DNA of 64,000 nt. It comes from Actinomadura alba. GTDB lineage: Bacteria; Actinomycetota; Actinomycetes; Streptosporangiales; Streptosporangiaceae. Of the stretch, positions 8,309 to 14,770 are shown in pieces (the stretch's first letter is position 1; each line of letters opens with the position of its first letter). The notes beneath the pieces were generated by a model. It searched no databases, was not told the DNA's origin, and saw nothing but the letters and a program-made list of their open reading frames with translations. Location of the stretch: the NCBI RefSeq assembly GCF_014323705.1, contig NZ_JABVEC010000022.1:62001-126000 (forward strand). Direction: 5' to 3'. Both the position numbers and the translations under genes were made by a program.

Positions 8309-8737
8309 TCAAGGCATTCGATTGAAGCGGAATACCCCCGTATCGGGCTCGTCAGGGATCGACATCTCGAGCACGTCGGGCCCGCCGTTGTTCTTCTTCA
8401 GCGTCGCGGTCATGGTGTGCGGGAGGCCGGGGCAGCCCAACGTGATACGGAACCTTTCGGCGCCGGCCGCGTCGTCCTCTCGCGTGATCGTGCCGCCGCA
8501 ATCGGTACCGTGATTCGGGCTGACGACCGCCCTGCCGTCATCGCCGATGTCGATCTCGGACTTGTTGCCGAAGTCCCGGAACAGGTAGGTGAACGTCTCC
8601 GCGTGAGACTTGTCCGCGCGCCAGTGCCCGACCACTGGGTCAAGATCGTTGCTGCAACCGGCCAGCACGATCGCCGTCGTCAGGCCGAGAAGAGTCGCCA
8701 CCTGCGGTCGGCGAACGCGCCGATTTCCGCCACGCAT
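8309..8737 (-). CDS. Small exported lipoprotein of unknown function
   Basis: This 142-residue protein begins with an Arg-rich n-region, has a hydrophobic segment 'VATLLGLTTAIV' and a lipobox 'VLAG|C' at about residues 23-27, so it should be lipidated and held on the outer face of the membrane. The mature part has 'VVGHWRADKSHAETFTYLF', three further cysteines and a C-terminal 'GVFRFNRMP', with a lipocalin-like or lysozyme-inhibitor-like look but no firm family match. ATG at 8737 gives a conventional signal peptide; an in-frame ATG 14 codons upstream would lengthen the n-region unduly. It stands alone on the minus strand. Confidence 0.65.
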   Translation of the reverse strand: MRGGNRRVRRPQVATLLGLTTAIVLAGCSNDLDPVVGHWRADKSHAETFTYLFRDFGNKSEIDIGDDGRAVVSPNHGTDCGGTITREDDAAGAERFRITLGCPGLPHTMTATLKKNNGGPDVLEMSIPDEPDTGVFRFNRMP

Positions 8738-8827
8738 CTGACCATGACCAGCCGACACCCGCCATCTACGACTATTCATAGTTCATCATCCAACCCCGGC
8801 CGGACAGCCGCGCAGAAACAAGGGAGC

Positions 8828-9228
8828 TCATGATTGAAAGAGGTCGAGCGCACGTGGGTGCGCACCCCGGTCATTCCCCTTGACGTTCTCCCGCGTTGCC
8901 CGAGGGGCGGATGCCAAATCCTCGCAGTTCAGTCGCACCACAGGTGAGCGACGAGCGCTGGAAGTGACTTGCCAAGCTAATAGCGCGCTCAAGTACGAGG
9001 ACATCGCCGAGCCGAAAGCCGGGCGGCACGTCTGCCGGGGCACTCCAAATGATCACCCTAGATCCCGGCTTACCAGCTAGAACAACAGGTCACCGAGGTG
9101 GCGCACGGTTACGTTGGCGCTGTCCTCCGGGGCAGCGCTTCGATCCGCAGGAGGGCCGGCGGTACCCTCCCCGGAGGGTTCTCGTGCAACCAGGCGATGA
9201 GAGCGATTCATCGCGCGGAGGCGGATAG
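8828..9228. other. Intergenic stretch without a supported gene
   Basis: About 400 bases separate the lipoprotein from the membrane-protein gene. Both strands carry only short frames with poor actinobacterial codon use. The one clear element is the att-like repeat at 8941-8981. A GGAGG site near 9220 serves the TTG start at 9229. Confidence 0.5.
8941..8981 (+). repeat. att-like repeat, copy 1 (partner at 12544-12584)
   Basis: These 41 bases match 12544-12584 at 38 positions without gaps. The shared core GTGACTT(G/C)CCAAGCTAAT resembles the anticodon arm of a tRNA-Gly gene, a common integration core for actinobacterial tyrosine-integrase elements. The two copies flank the integrase, IS110 and ISL3 relics, as left and right ends of a decayed integrated element would. 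Confidence 0.55.
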
Positions 9229-9969
9229 TTGAGAGGCACTACAGGGCCGGTGGTGCGATGGATTCGGCCGCGTGGTCTGAGTTCGGTCGGTGCGGCGGTC
9301 GGTGCGGTCGCCTGGGGCTGTGTCGGGGTGTGGCGGGCCGGCCATGAGGACAACCTTCCGTGGAATCAGACGAACCCGATCGCCTACGGAGCCTCCAAAG
9401 GCATCATCTTGGGCGCGTTGGCTGGTCTGTTCGCCACATTGTTCGTTCGCTGGTTCGGCCGAACTCCGCTTTGGGCGGCGGTCGGCGCTTTCGTCGGTGG
9501 CCTGCTGGGTGGCGCGCTGCTGGGCACTTGGCGGGGGCTGAGGGGACCACCTGACCCGATTCTTTATTACATGGACCCCATGCCGGCCGAACAGTGGTAC
9601 TGGTCGCTGATGTTGCAGCATTGGGCGGCCAGGACGATCCTGCCTGCCGCGGCTTGCGCGATGGCTCTCGCAATCGTGGCATGGAGCCGGTCGCGGTGGT
9701 CATGGCGCCCGCGACCGATCGCGGTATCGACCGGGTTGTTGTGGTTGGCCGTCAGTCTGGGCATGTTCGTGCTGCCATCGGTCATCGCGTACGAGGGGAC
9801 GATCGAAGGCAACGGCGAACACGTCAACGAATCCGCGATCGCTGCGTTTACGGCGTGGCTGATGGCGTTGATCGCCCTGATCGTCGGCGTCGTACGGGTG
9901 GCGTTCGGTTTGTCCCCTGGCTACGCGGTCGCGGGTAATGGCAACCCTGACGGCAACGACAGCAACTGA
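9229..9969 (+). CDS. Multi-pass membrane protein of unknown function
   Basis: This 246-residue protein has about six hydrophobic segments: 'VGAAVGAVAWGCVGVW', 'IILGALAGLFATLFV', 'LWAAVGAFVGGLLGGALLG', 'ILPAAACAMALAIVAW', 'GLLWLAVSLGMFVLPSV' and 'WLMALIALIVGVVRVAF'. Loops are short except 'RGPPDPILYYMDPMPAEQWYW', which is aromatic and probably extracytoplasmic. The tail is Asn/Gly/Asp-rich. TTG at 9229 follows GGAGGCGGATAG at proper spacing; a GTG seven codons later is an alternative. No family was recognised. It sits between the left att-like repeat and the IS relics, so it may be cargo of the decayed element. Confidence 0.6.
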   Translation: MRGTTGPVVRWIRPRGLSSVGAAVGAVAWGCVGVWRAGHEDNLPWNQTNPIAYGASKGIILGALAGLFATLFVRWFGRTPLWAAVGAFVGGLLGGALLGTWRGLRGPPDPILYYMDPMPAEQWYWSLMLQHWAARTILPAAACAMALAIVAWSRSRWSWRPRPIAVSTGLLWLAVSLGMFVLPSVIAYEGTIEGNGEHVNESAIAAFTAWLMALIALIVGVVRVAFGLSPGYAVAGNGNPDGNDSN

Positions 9970-10129
9970 ACACAACCGACGACACACGTTCACCGTCAAC
10001 TACCTCGGCAGACGCCTCGCGATCAGGACGATCACCACGCCTGATCCGAAAATCGGAGGGTCACTGGGCGCGCGGTAGCACCCGGCGGAGCGCCAGCGGA
10101 GCCGGGTGGTGTGGAGTTGGTGGTCAGGC

Positions 10130-10233
10130 GGCGGTGTCGCGACCCGCACACAGCACACCAGCTCGGCCTTACCGATATCCAGCGCCGCGACCCGCGCGAT
10201 GATCTCTTCGTTGTCCTGGGTTTCTGTGAGCAC
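10130..10233 (-). pseudogene. 5' end of an IS110-family transposase
   Basis: GTG at 10233 opens 'LTETQDNEEIIARVAALDIGKAELVCCVRV', shown here in outline, which is the N-terminal start of actinobacterial IS110 (DEDD) transposases, including the first catalytic Asp of 'ALDIGK'. Homology stops after about 34 residues and an unrelated sequence follows to 10000. Over 350 residues of the normal transposase are missing, so the element is dead. Confidence 0.7.
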
Positions 10234-10398
10234 CTGACCCCCTTCTTGCCATCGCCACCAAGGCGGCTGCTGCCCGCAGGAGCCATAGAGACAGTTGGAG
10301 GAATCTGATCCTCGTGCTCGAAGCGACACTGAAGGGCCCAAGGCCGGCTCCCAGCACCCGGCTGAAAAACGACCTCGAAGATCATGGAGTAGTCGGCG

Positions 10399-10550
10399 TC
10401 AGCGGGCAGCAGCCACACCCGATCCACTGTGGCCGACGATGTCTCTCACGATGTGCGGCGGGACGCCGAGGTCGAGCAGCAGCGACACGCACGTGTGCCG
10501 GATGTCGTGAAAGCGGAAATTGTCGAGGCCGGCCGCTTTACTGATCCGTC
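10399..10550 (-). pseudogene. C-terminal fragment of a tyrosine recombinase/integrase
   Basis: The minus strand reads 'ISKAAGLDNFRFHDIRHTCVSLLLDLGVPPHIVRDIVGHS', given here only in outline: the HxxR box (HDIRHT) and the following GH-containing VGHS block of phage-type integrases. A stop at 10399-10401 comes before the catalytic tyrosine. On the other side homology ends at about 10550, where the ISL3 fragment begins. It points to a former integrative element around this locus. Confidence 0.75.
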
Positions 10551-10573
10551 CCGTTCACAGCGGCTGCTGGGCC

Positions 10574-10855
10574 AGCGCCTTCCGCGTGCGCAAACTCGAC
10601 GGCGGAACGACCACCACCCTTGCCCGATGGCACCAAGTCCACGACCTACTCGACGCGGGCGTCGGCCTCGGCGAGTGCGCCCGGCGGCTGAACCTCGCCC
10701 TGAACACCGTCAAACGCTACGCGCGAATCGACAAGCCTGAGCGGATCCGGCGGGCGCCGCAATATCGTCCCACCCTCGTCGACCCTCTACCGCGATCACC
10801 TGCTAAACGCCGGGCCGAAGACCCCGCGGTACCCGTCCTGCAGCCCCTCAGTTAC
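10574..10855 (+). pseudogene. Internal fragment of an ISL3-family transposase
   Basis: Residues such as 'VHDLLDAGVGLGECARRLNLALNTVKRYAR' and 'RAPQYRPTLVDP' are the central helix-turn-helix region of actinobacterial ISL3 transposases. At 'VDP' the frame shifts (the expected YRDHL lies in another frame) and then 'RRAEDPAVPVLQ' returns to the first frame, indicating compensating indels. Both the zinc-finger N-terminus and the DDE catalytic C-terminus are missing. Confidence 0.7.
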
Positions 10856-10921
10856 CACCGAAAGAGCGACAGAGCCGAACGCTGGACAGACCCCGGCAGA
10901 GACCAACCTCGTTCCGGTGGG

Positions 10922-11305
10922 TCAAGCCTTGGCACGCTGCTGCTTGAGGTGGAGCTCATCTTGGCGGACCCGGGTTTGGATGGTCTGCTCGCGTTCTAGC
11001 CAGTCGGGTCTTTCGGCCTTCAAGGTCTCGATCTCGGCGGTGGTAAGAGGGCCTGTGATGTCGGCGCGGGCCAGGCCCGAGGCGGAGACGCGGAGCTTGG
11101 CGGCGACGACCTGGCGGGGGTGGGGGCCCTCGCGGCGCAGGTCGGCGAGCCAAGAGGGCGGGTCGGCCTGGAGCGCGTTCAGCTCGTCCCGGGAGACGAC
11201 GCCCTCCTGGAATTCGGCGGGCGCTGCCGACAACAGGATCCCCAGCTTCTTGGCCGCGGTCGCGGGCTTCATGGTCTGCGGGGCCTTCGCCTTGGACGTG
11301 CTCAT
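10922..11305 (-). CDS. DUF5997 family protein
   Basis: This 127-residue soluble protein is basic at its start and helical throughout: 'MKPATAAKKLGILLSAAPAEFQ', 'VVSRDELNALQADPPSWLADLRREGPHPRQVVAAKLRVSASGLARADI' in outline, then 'LTTAEIETLKAERPDWLEREQ'. The pattern matches DUF5997, a small actinobacterial family. It is divergent from the LysR-effector-domain gene at 11361 with only 55 bases between the starts. The two are found side by side in many actinomycetes as far as I recall, so a shared role is likely. The 'VVAAKLRVSASGLARADI' part looks like a recognition-helix region, but DNA binding is only a guess. Confidence 0.78.
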   Translation of the reverse strand: MSTSKAKAPQTMKPATAAKKLGILLSAAPAEFQEGVVSRDELNALQADPPSWLADLRREGPHPRQVVAAKLRVSASGLARADITGPLTTAEIETLKAERPDWLEREQTIQTRVRQDELHLKQQRAKA

Positions 11306-11360
11306 GAGCTCAAGAGTAGCCAGCAGGAGGGAGTCGTCTGGACGCGGTTAGGCTGAGAAG

Positions 11361-12044
11361 GTGACCAAGAGTGAGTTCCGGCTGGCCTACGCGCCGGGAG
11401 TGACGCCCGGGAAATGGGCCCGGGTATGGGCCGAGCGAGTACGGGAGGTGCCGCTTCGGCTGATCCAGATGCCCGCCGCCGAGGCTGTCCTCCTGCTGCG
11501 GAACGGGGGCGTGGACGCGGCGTTTGTGCGCCTGCCCGTCGACCGCGAAGCTCTCCACGTGATCCCGCTGTACTTGGAGACGACCGTGATGGTGGTGCCG
11601 AAGGATCACGCGGTGGCCGCAGTCGAGGAGGTGGAGCTTGCCGACCTCGCCGACGAGCATGTGCTCGAGCCGCTCGACGAGGACTTGGCCTGGGTTGACC
11701 GGCCCGGGCAGCCCGCCTTCACCCGTCCCGAGAGCACGGCGGACGCGATCGAGCTGGTGGCGTCGGGGGCTGGCGTACTACTGCTCCCTCAGTCTCTGGC
11801 CCGTCTCCACCACCGCAAAGACCTCACCTACCGCACCGTGACCGACGCCCCTCAGTCCCAGATCGGCCTGGCCTGGCTCGAGGCCGAGACGACCGATCTC
11901 ATGGAGGACTTGATCGGCATCGTCCGCGGCCGCACCCCCAACAGCTCCCGTGGCCGTACCCCCCAACAACCACCCACCCGTAAGAAGCCCCCGCAAAAGG
12001 ACTCCACCCCCAAGCCTCGCCGCCGGACGCGCCGCCCGACGTGA
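11361..12044 (+). CDS. LysR-type effector-binding domain protein lacking the DNA-binding domain
   Basis: This 227-residue protein starts directly at the periplasmic-binding-protein-like fold: 'FRLAYAPGVTPGKWARVWAER' strand-helix near residue 5, 'AAFVRLPVDREALHVIPLYLETTVMVV' in outline as the second lobe, and 'STADAIELVASGAGVLLLPQSLARL' as the hinge return. That is the LysR substrate domain without the winged helix. The C-terminal 45 residues are Pro/Lys/Arg-rich and probably disordered. GTG at 11361 follows AGAAGG. Divergent DUF5997 next door suggests the pair acts jointly, for instance as a split sensor; this is inference. Confidence 0.78.
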   Translation: MTKSEFRLAYAPGVTPGKWARVWAERVREVPLRLIQMPAAEAVLLLRNGGVDAAFVRLPVDREALHVIPLYLETTVMVVPKDHAVAAVEEVELADLADEHVLEPLDEDLAWVDRPGQPAFTRPESTADAIELVASGAGVLLLPQSLARLHHRKDLTYRTVTDAPQSQIGLAWLEAETTDLMEDLIGIVRGRTPNSSRGRTPQQPPTRKKPPQKDSTPKPRRRTRRPT

Positions 12045-12448
12045 ATAGGGTCAGTGCTGTGGTGGTCAACGGAGTCCGAACAAACTCACCGCGGCGACCA
12101 TCACGAGCGAGGTCAGAAGCCGAGGGCTATTCCTGGCGGCCCGTGGCCGACGCCCCAACGCCGCGCCTAGCCACCAAGCTGGCCAACCTGTAGACAGCTC
12201 GCCCTCCCACGCCGGACCTAAGCGTTCCCCGGTCGACCGGGCGCGGTCTTCTCCAACGCGACGGCACCCCCAGCGCACGGTGCTCCGAGTGCGCCCGACG
12301 ACAACATTGACGGCAACGTCCCCTTCCAGAGGCTCACACGAGCACACGTCGACCACCGTCTGACCTCGCCACGGGTACCGTGAACAGGGCTGATGTCACT
12401 TCTGAAGAGCGGATGGTCAGTGGTTCACCCCCCCGGGGGGGCCTGCTG

Positions 12449-12559
12449 GCCGTGCCCGTTGCGTGCCCGTTAGAGCGGTCAATCAGGGGCACGTACGGTC
12501 ACTTGCGGGTAGGTCGTCGCGTTGGCGCAGGTCAGCGATACCGCAGGTGAGCGGCGACC
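12449..12559 (+). repeat. Diverged repeat A (partner 13366-13474)
   Basis: Both copies start GCCGTGCCCGTT, share the ordered blocks GTGCCCGT, GATCA/CAATCA, GGTCACT and CAGGTCAGCG, and end with a CAGGT(G/C)AGCG...GACC block. The order and spacing match over about 110 bases although base identity is moderate. Such blocks are typical of DNA just downstream of integrase genes in actinobacterial integrative elements. Confidence 0.5.
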
Positions 12560-12584
12560 GCTGGAAGTGACTTCCCAAGCTAAT
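12544..12584 (+). repeat. att-like repeat, copy 2 (partner at 8941-8981)
   Basis: This matches copy 1 at 38 of 41 positions. Here the core reads CTTCCCAAGCTAAT, closest to a tRNA-Gly(CCC) anticodon arm. No intact tRNA gene surrounds either copy, so they are remnants rather than functional targets. Confidence 0.55.
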
Positions 12585-12755
12585 GCTTAAGACGATCGCC
12601 GTGGCTCGAGCTCGGCCTTGGCCATCGTGCTCAGCGTGTCCGCGATCTCATGGTGCCGCTCGCCAGTGGCATGCACAGTTCGACCTCGTCCGCCGCGGGT
12701 CTGCGCCCCGTGCGTCCGCGAGGGTGGGTGTTCTTGCGCGGAATCGACAGCCATA

Positions 12756-13217
12756 ATGGCGAGCATGAGCGGGGAGAACCAGGCCCAGCGTCAAACCGGG
12801 CGCATGAGTGTCACTGACATACTTCAACGTCTCTTTGGACGACAGCTGTCTCGCCGGGTGGTGCTCCTTCATCTCTCCGTCATCGGAGTGATTTTTGTCT
12901 GGCTAGTGCCTCGGAACTGGACGCCAGAGCCGCCTTTCTGGCTCATGCTCCTTTTCGCCTTGATCCTGGTATGGAGTTTCTGCTGGCTGTTGCCTCAAGT
13001 CTGGATGCCACGGCTGCCGTTCTGGCTCATGATCCTTCTCTTCCTCATCATGGCGATTCCTGGCGCGCTGTTGCCTTCGGAGTGGTTTACAGTGACCTTC
13101 GGTGGGCCATTGGTGGTCTCGATGTGGCTGTACGAAGCGTACAGGGAGACCCCAACCCACGCCGACACTCGCGATCCGTCCGCCAATGGCGAACCGCGCC
13201 AGAGCCCCACGCCCTGA
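12756..13217 (+). CDS. Small membrane protein with an internally repeated transmembrane unit
   Basis: This 153-residue protein has four hydrophobic segments. Two successive units are related: 'WTPEPPFWLMLLFALILVW' and 'WMPRLPFWLMILLFLIMAI' share the pattern W-x-P-x-x-P-F-W-L-M-(I/L)-L, preceded by 'VWLVPRN' and 'CWLLPQV'. A short N-terminal cytoplasmic part holds 'DILQRLFGRQLSRR', and the C-terminus is polar. ATG at 12756 is taken because the earlier frame (from 12618) is Cys/Pro-rich and unlike a coding start; ATG at 12765 is also possible. The family is unknown. It lies between att-like repeats and could be cargo. Confidence 0.55.
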   Translation: MASMSGENQAQRQTGRMSVTDILQRLFGRQLSRRVVLLHLSVIGVIFVWLVPRNWTPEPPFWLMLLFALILVWSFCWLLPQVWMPRLPFWLMILLFLIMAIPGALLPSEWFTVTFGGPLVVSMWLYEAYRETPTHADTRDPSANGEPRQSPTP

Positions 13218-13365
13218 CGGCAACGGTGACGGCAACACAGGCGAACACCAGCGCACCTCGACGACCGTTAGCCACAGGACATCAGCGCACCAAGCCTTGA
13301 TCATCTTGGGGTGGAACGAATTGATAAGAATGAGGTCGCTTGGTCAGGGATCGGCAGCATGCAAC

Positions 13366-13474
13366 GCCGTGCCCGTTATGTGCCCGTCAGGATGGTGATC
13401 AAGGGGGACCCAGGGTCACTCACGGGCAGTCGACCGCCCAACCCGCAGGTCAGCGGATCGCCAGGTCAGCGACC
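13366..13474 (+). repeat. Diverged repeat B (partner 12449-12559)
   Basis: See the partner. Here the block reads GCCGTGCCCGTT, ATGTGCCCGTCAGG and CAGGTCAGCGGATCG, which is closer to the form expected downstream of an integrase than copy A. Confidence 0.5.
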
Positions 13475-13632
13475 AAGATCATTCCCCTGCAACCTGGCCA
13501 CCCGTCTCGGCTCGCCGCTGGTGAACGGGGGGCAAGAGCGGGTACTCGCGGTCCGGTCGGGGTTCTGCCGCAGATCAGGACGACTGCTGTAGCAGTGACG
13601 TACAGCAACACCGCCGCACAGCGCCTCATCGG

Positions 13633-13712
13633 CTCGTACGCCAACACACGTCCCCACCAGCGCGGCGAGCGCTCGACCTCGGGGCTGCCGATAGTTCGCA
13701 TCGAGGTGGTCA
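13633..13712 (+). repeat. 80-bp direct repeat, copy 1 (partner 14541-14620)
   Basis: It aligns without gaps to 14541-14620, with 69 of 80 bases identical; the longest exact run covers GCCGATAGTTCGCATC. The pair brackets the DUF2809 gene at 14093-14512. Read on the minus strand both copies begin with the same short peptide (MRTIG), but no full gene follows either. Confidence 0.75.
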
Positions 13713-14092
13713 GCCGGGCCGTCGTCCTCCTCTGCGCGACCAGTGTCCGGCCTCTACGGAGCGCGGCTACGAGGAAAGCGACTCAGGAGAATGGGCACGG
13801 GGGAGGCGCTCGTACGCTCTGCCCCTCCTGGGCAGACAGGGCTTGGACGGACACTCTCGGTGGAGGCATCTCACGCCTGGCGCGACGACAGCGCGGTGTT
13901 CGACGAGGACCAGGGCGATGAACGTCAGGATCTCGTCGAGCAGCCGGCCTGGACGCGCTGCTTGGCGACGTTCGCGCCGAGTGAGAGACCCATCGGGTCG
14001 CTGTCCCGGCATTGGAAGCGGTGCAGCTGCGGCCCGTCCAAGCTCAGCAGACCAGCTGCCACCTTAGCTGCGCTGTCACTTATGATTGCGCG

Positions 14093-14512
14093 ATGTCGCT
14101 CGCAGTGCGCTGGACTCGGCTGCTGATGGTGGTATCGGCAGCCGGCTTTACAGGCGCGGCCTTCGCAATCCGCGCCACGATGGACGGGCCCATCGAACAG
14201 TACTCAGGCGCCGCCTTGTCCGCGGCCATCGTCTACACGATAGTGATCTTCATATGGCCGCTGATCTCCCCACTGCCCGCTGGCAGCGCCGCGATCGCAT
14301 ACTGCTGGTTCATCGAGTTTGCACAGCTCACCCCCATACCCGCGGCACTCTCCCAACGCAGCTGGCTCGCGCGCCAGCTGCTCGGCGCCCAGTTCGACCT
14401 CATTGATGTTGCCTGGTACCCCGTCGGCGTCATCCCATTGGTCGCCGCGCATTGGTTCCTCCGGGCCCGCACACGTTCCCAAACAGACCCGACACCCGCC
14501 CTCACATCATGA
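14093..14512 (+). CDS. DUF2809 family membrane protein
   Basis: This 139-residue protein has four transmembrane segments: 'LLMVVSAAGFTGAAFAI', 'ALSAAIVYTIVIFIWPLI', 'GSAAIAYCWFIEFAQL' and 'AWYPVGVIPLVAAHWF'. The 'FIEFAQL...' glutamate in helix 3 and the 'FDLIDVAWYPVGV' loop into helix 4 are the DUF2809 signature (VanZ-like architecture with E and D in the membrane half). ATG at 14093 gives the usual family length. It is flanked by two copies of an 80-bp repeat, so it may have moved as a unit. Function is unknown. Confidence 0.72.
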   Translation: MSLAVRWTRLLMVVSAAGFTGAAFAIRATMDGPIEQYSGAALSAAIVYTIVIFIWPLISPLPAGSAAIAYCWFIEFAQLTPIPAALSQRSWLARQLLGAQFDLIDVAWYPVGVIPLVAAHWFLRARTRSQTDPTPALTS

Positions 14513-14540
14513 TCTTGGAACAGCCGTGCCTCCTGGGCTG

Positions 14541-14620
14541 CTAGTACGCCACCACACATCCCCTCCAGCGCAGCGAGCCCACGACCTCGGGACCGCCGAT
14601 AGTTCGCATCCAGATGGTCA
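14541..14620 (+). repeat. 80-bp direct repeat, copy 2 (partner 13633-13712)
   Basis: It starts 28 bases after the DUF2809 stop codon. Eleven substitutions and no indels separate it from copy 1. No target duplication or transposase is visible beside it. Confidence 0.75.
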
Positions 14621-14770
14621 AGGCGAGCGGACGCCGGTTGGGCGAACTCGAACAGAGGACTGCGCCGCCCGCTGGACTCCCGCGGGCGGAGCGTTGAGGA
14701 TGCGTAGAGGGCAGGTGGCGTTGCGAGCATTGGGTCAGGCCCTGGCTTGATCGTCTGACAGGATCGCGGC

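Larger units (their letters stand above)
12045..12755. other. Intergenic stretch with att-like and integrase-tail-like repeats
   Basis: About 700 bases hold no frame with convincing codon use. A minus-strand frame at 12066-12356 is Arg/Trp-rich and was not accepted. The right half (from 12420) has a C7/G7 hairpin, the 111-bp region resembling 13366-13474, and the second att-like repeat. It reads as the right end of a decayed integrated element. Confidence 0.5.
13218..14092. other. Intergenic stretch with repeats, no supported gene
   Basis: This 875-base gap holds the second copy of the integrase-tail-like repeat (13366-13474) and an 80-bp repeat (13633-13712). Frames on both strands are short, Arg/Ser-rich and without a family. 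The minus frame ending near 13760 has a hydrophobic stretch but no credible start site. Confidence 0.5.

Noticed and set aside
8941..8981. tRNA-Gly gene
   Set aside because: Only an anticodon-arm-like segment is present; acceptor stem, D arm and T arm cannot be folded around it. The same holds for 12544-12584.
12066..12356. Minus-strand frame of 96 residues in the gap after the LysR-effector gene
   Set aside because: It has a hydrophobic end but no ribosome site, odd amino-acid composition and no recognisable family; treated as non-coding.
12597..12690. Possible integrase-tail-like peptide on the minus strand before the small membrane gene
   Set aside because: A short run (EIADTLSTMAKAEL) looks vaguely like the end of a phage protein, but it is too short to assign.
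13767..14012. Minus-strand frame in the 13.2-14.1 kb gap resembling a transposase end
   Set aside because: No catalytic residues or terminal repeats could be identified, so no IS call was made.
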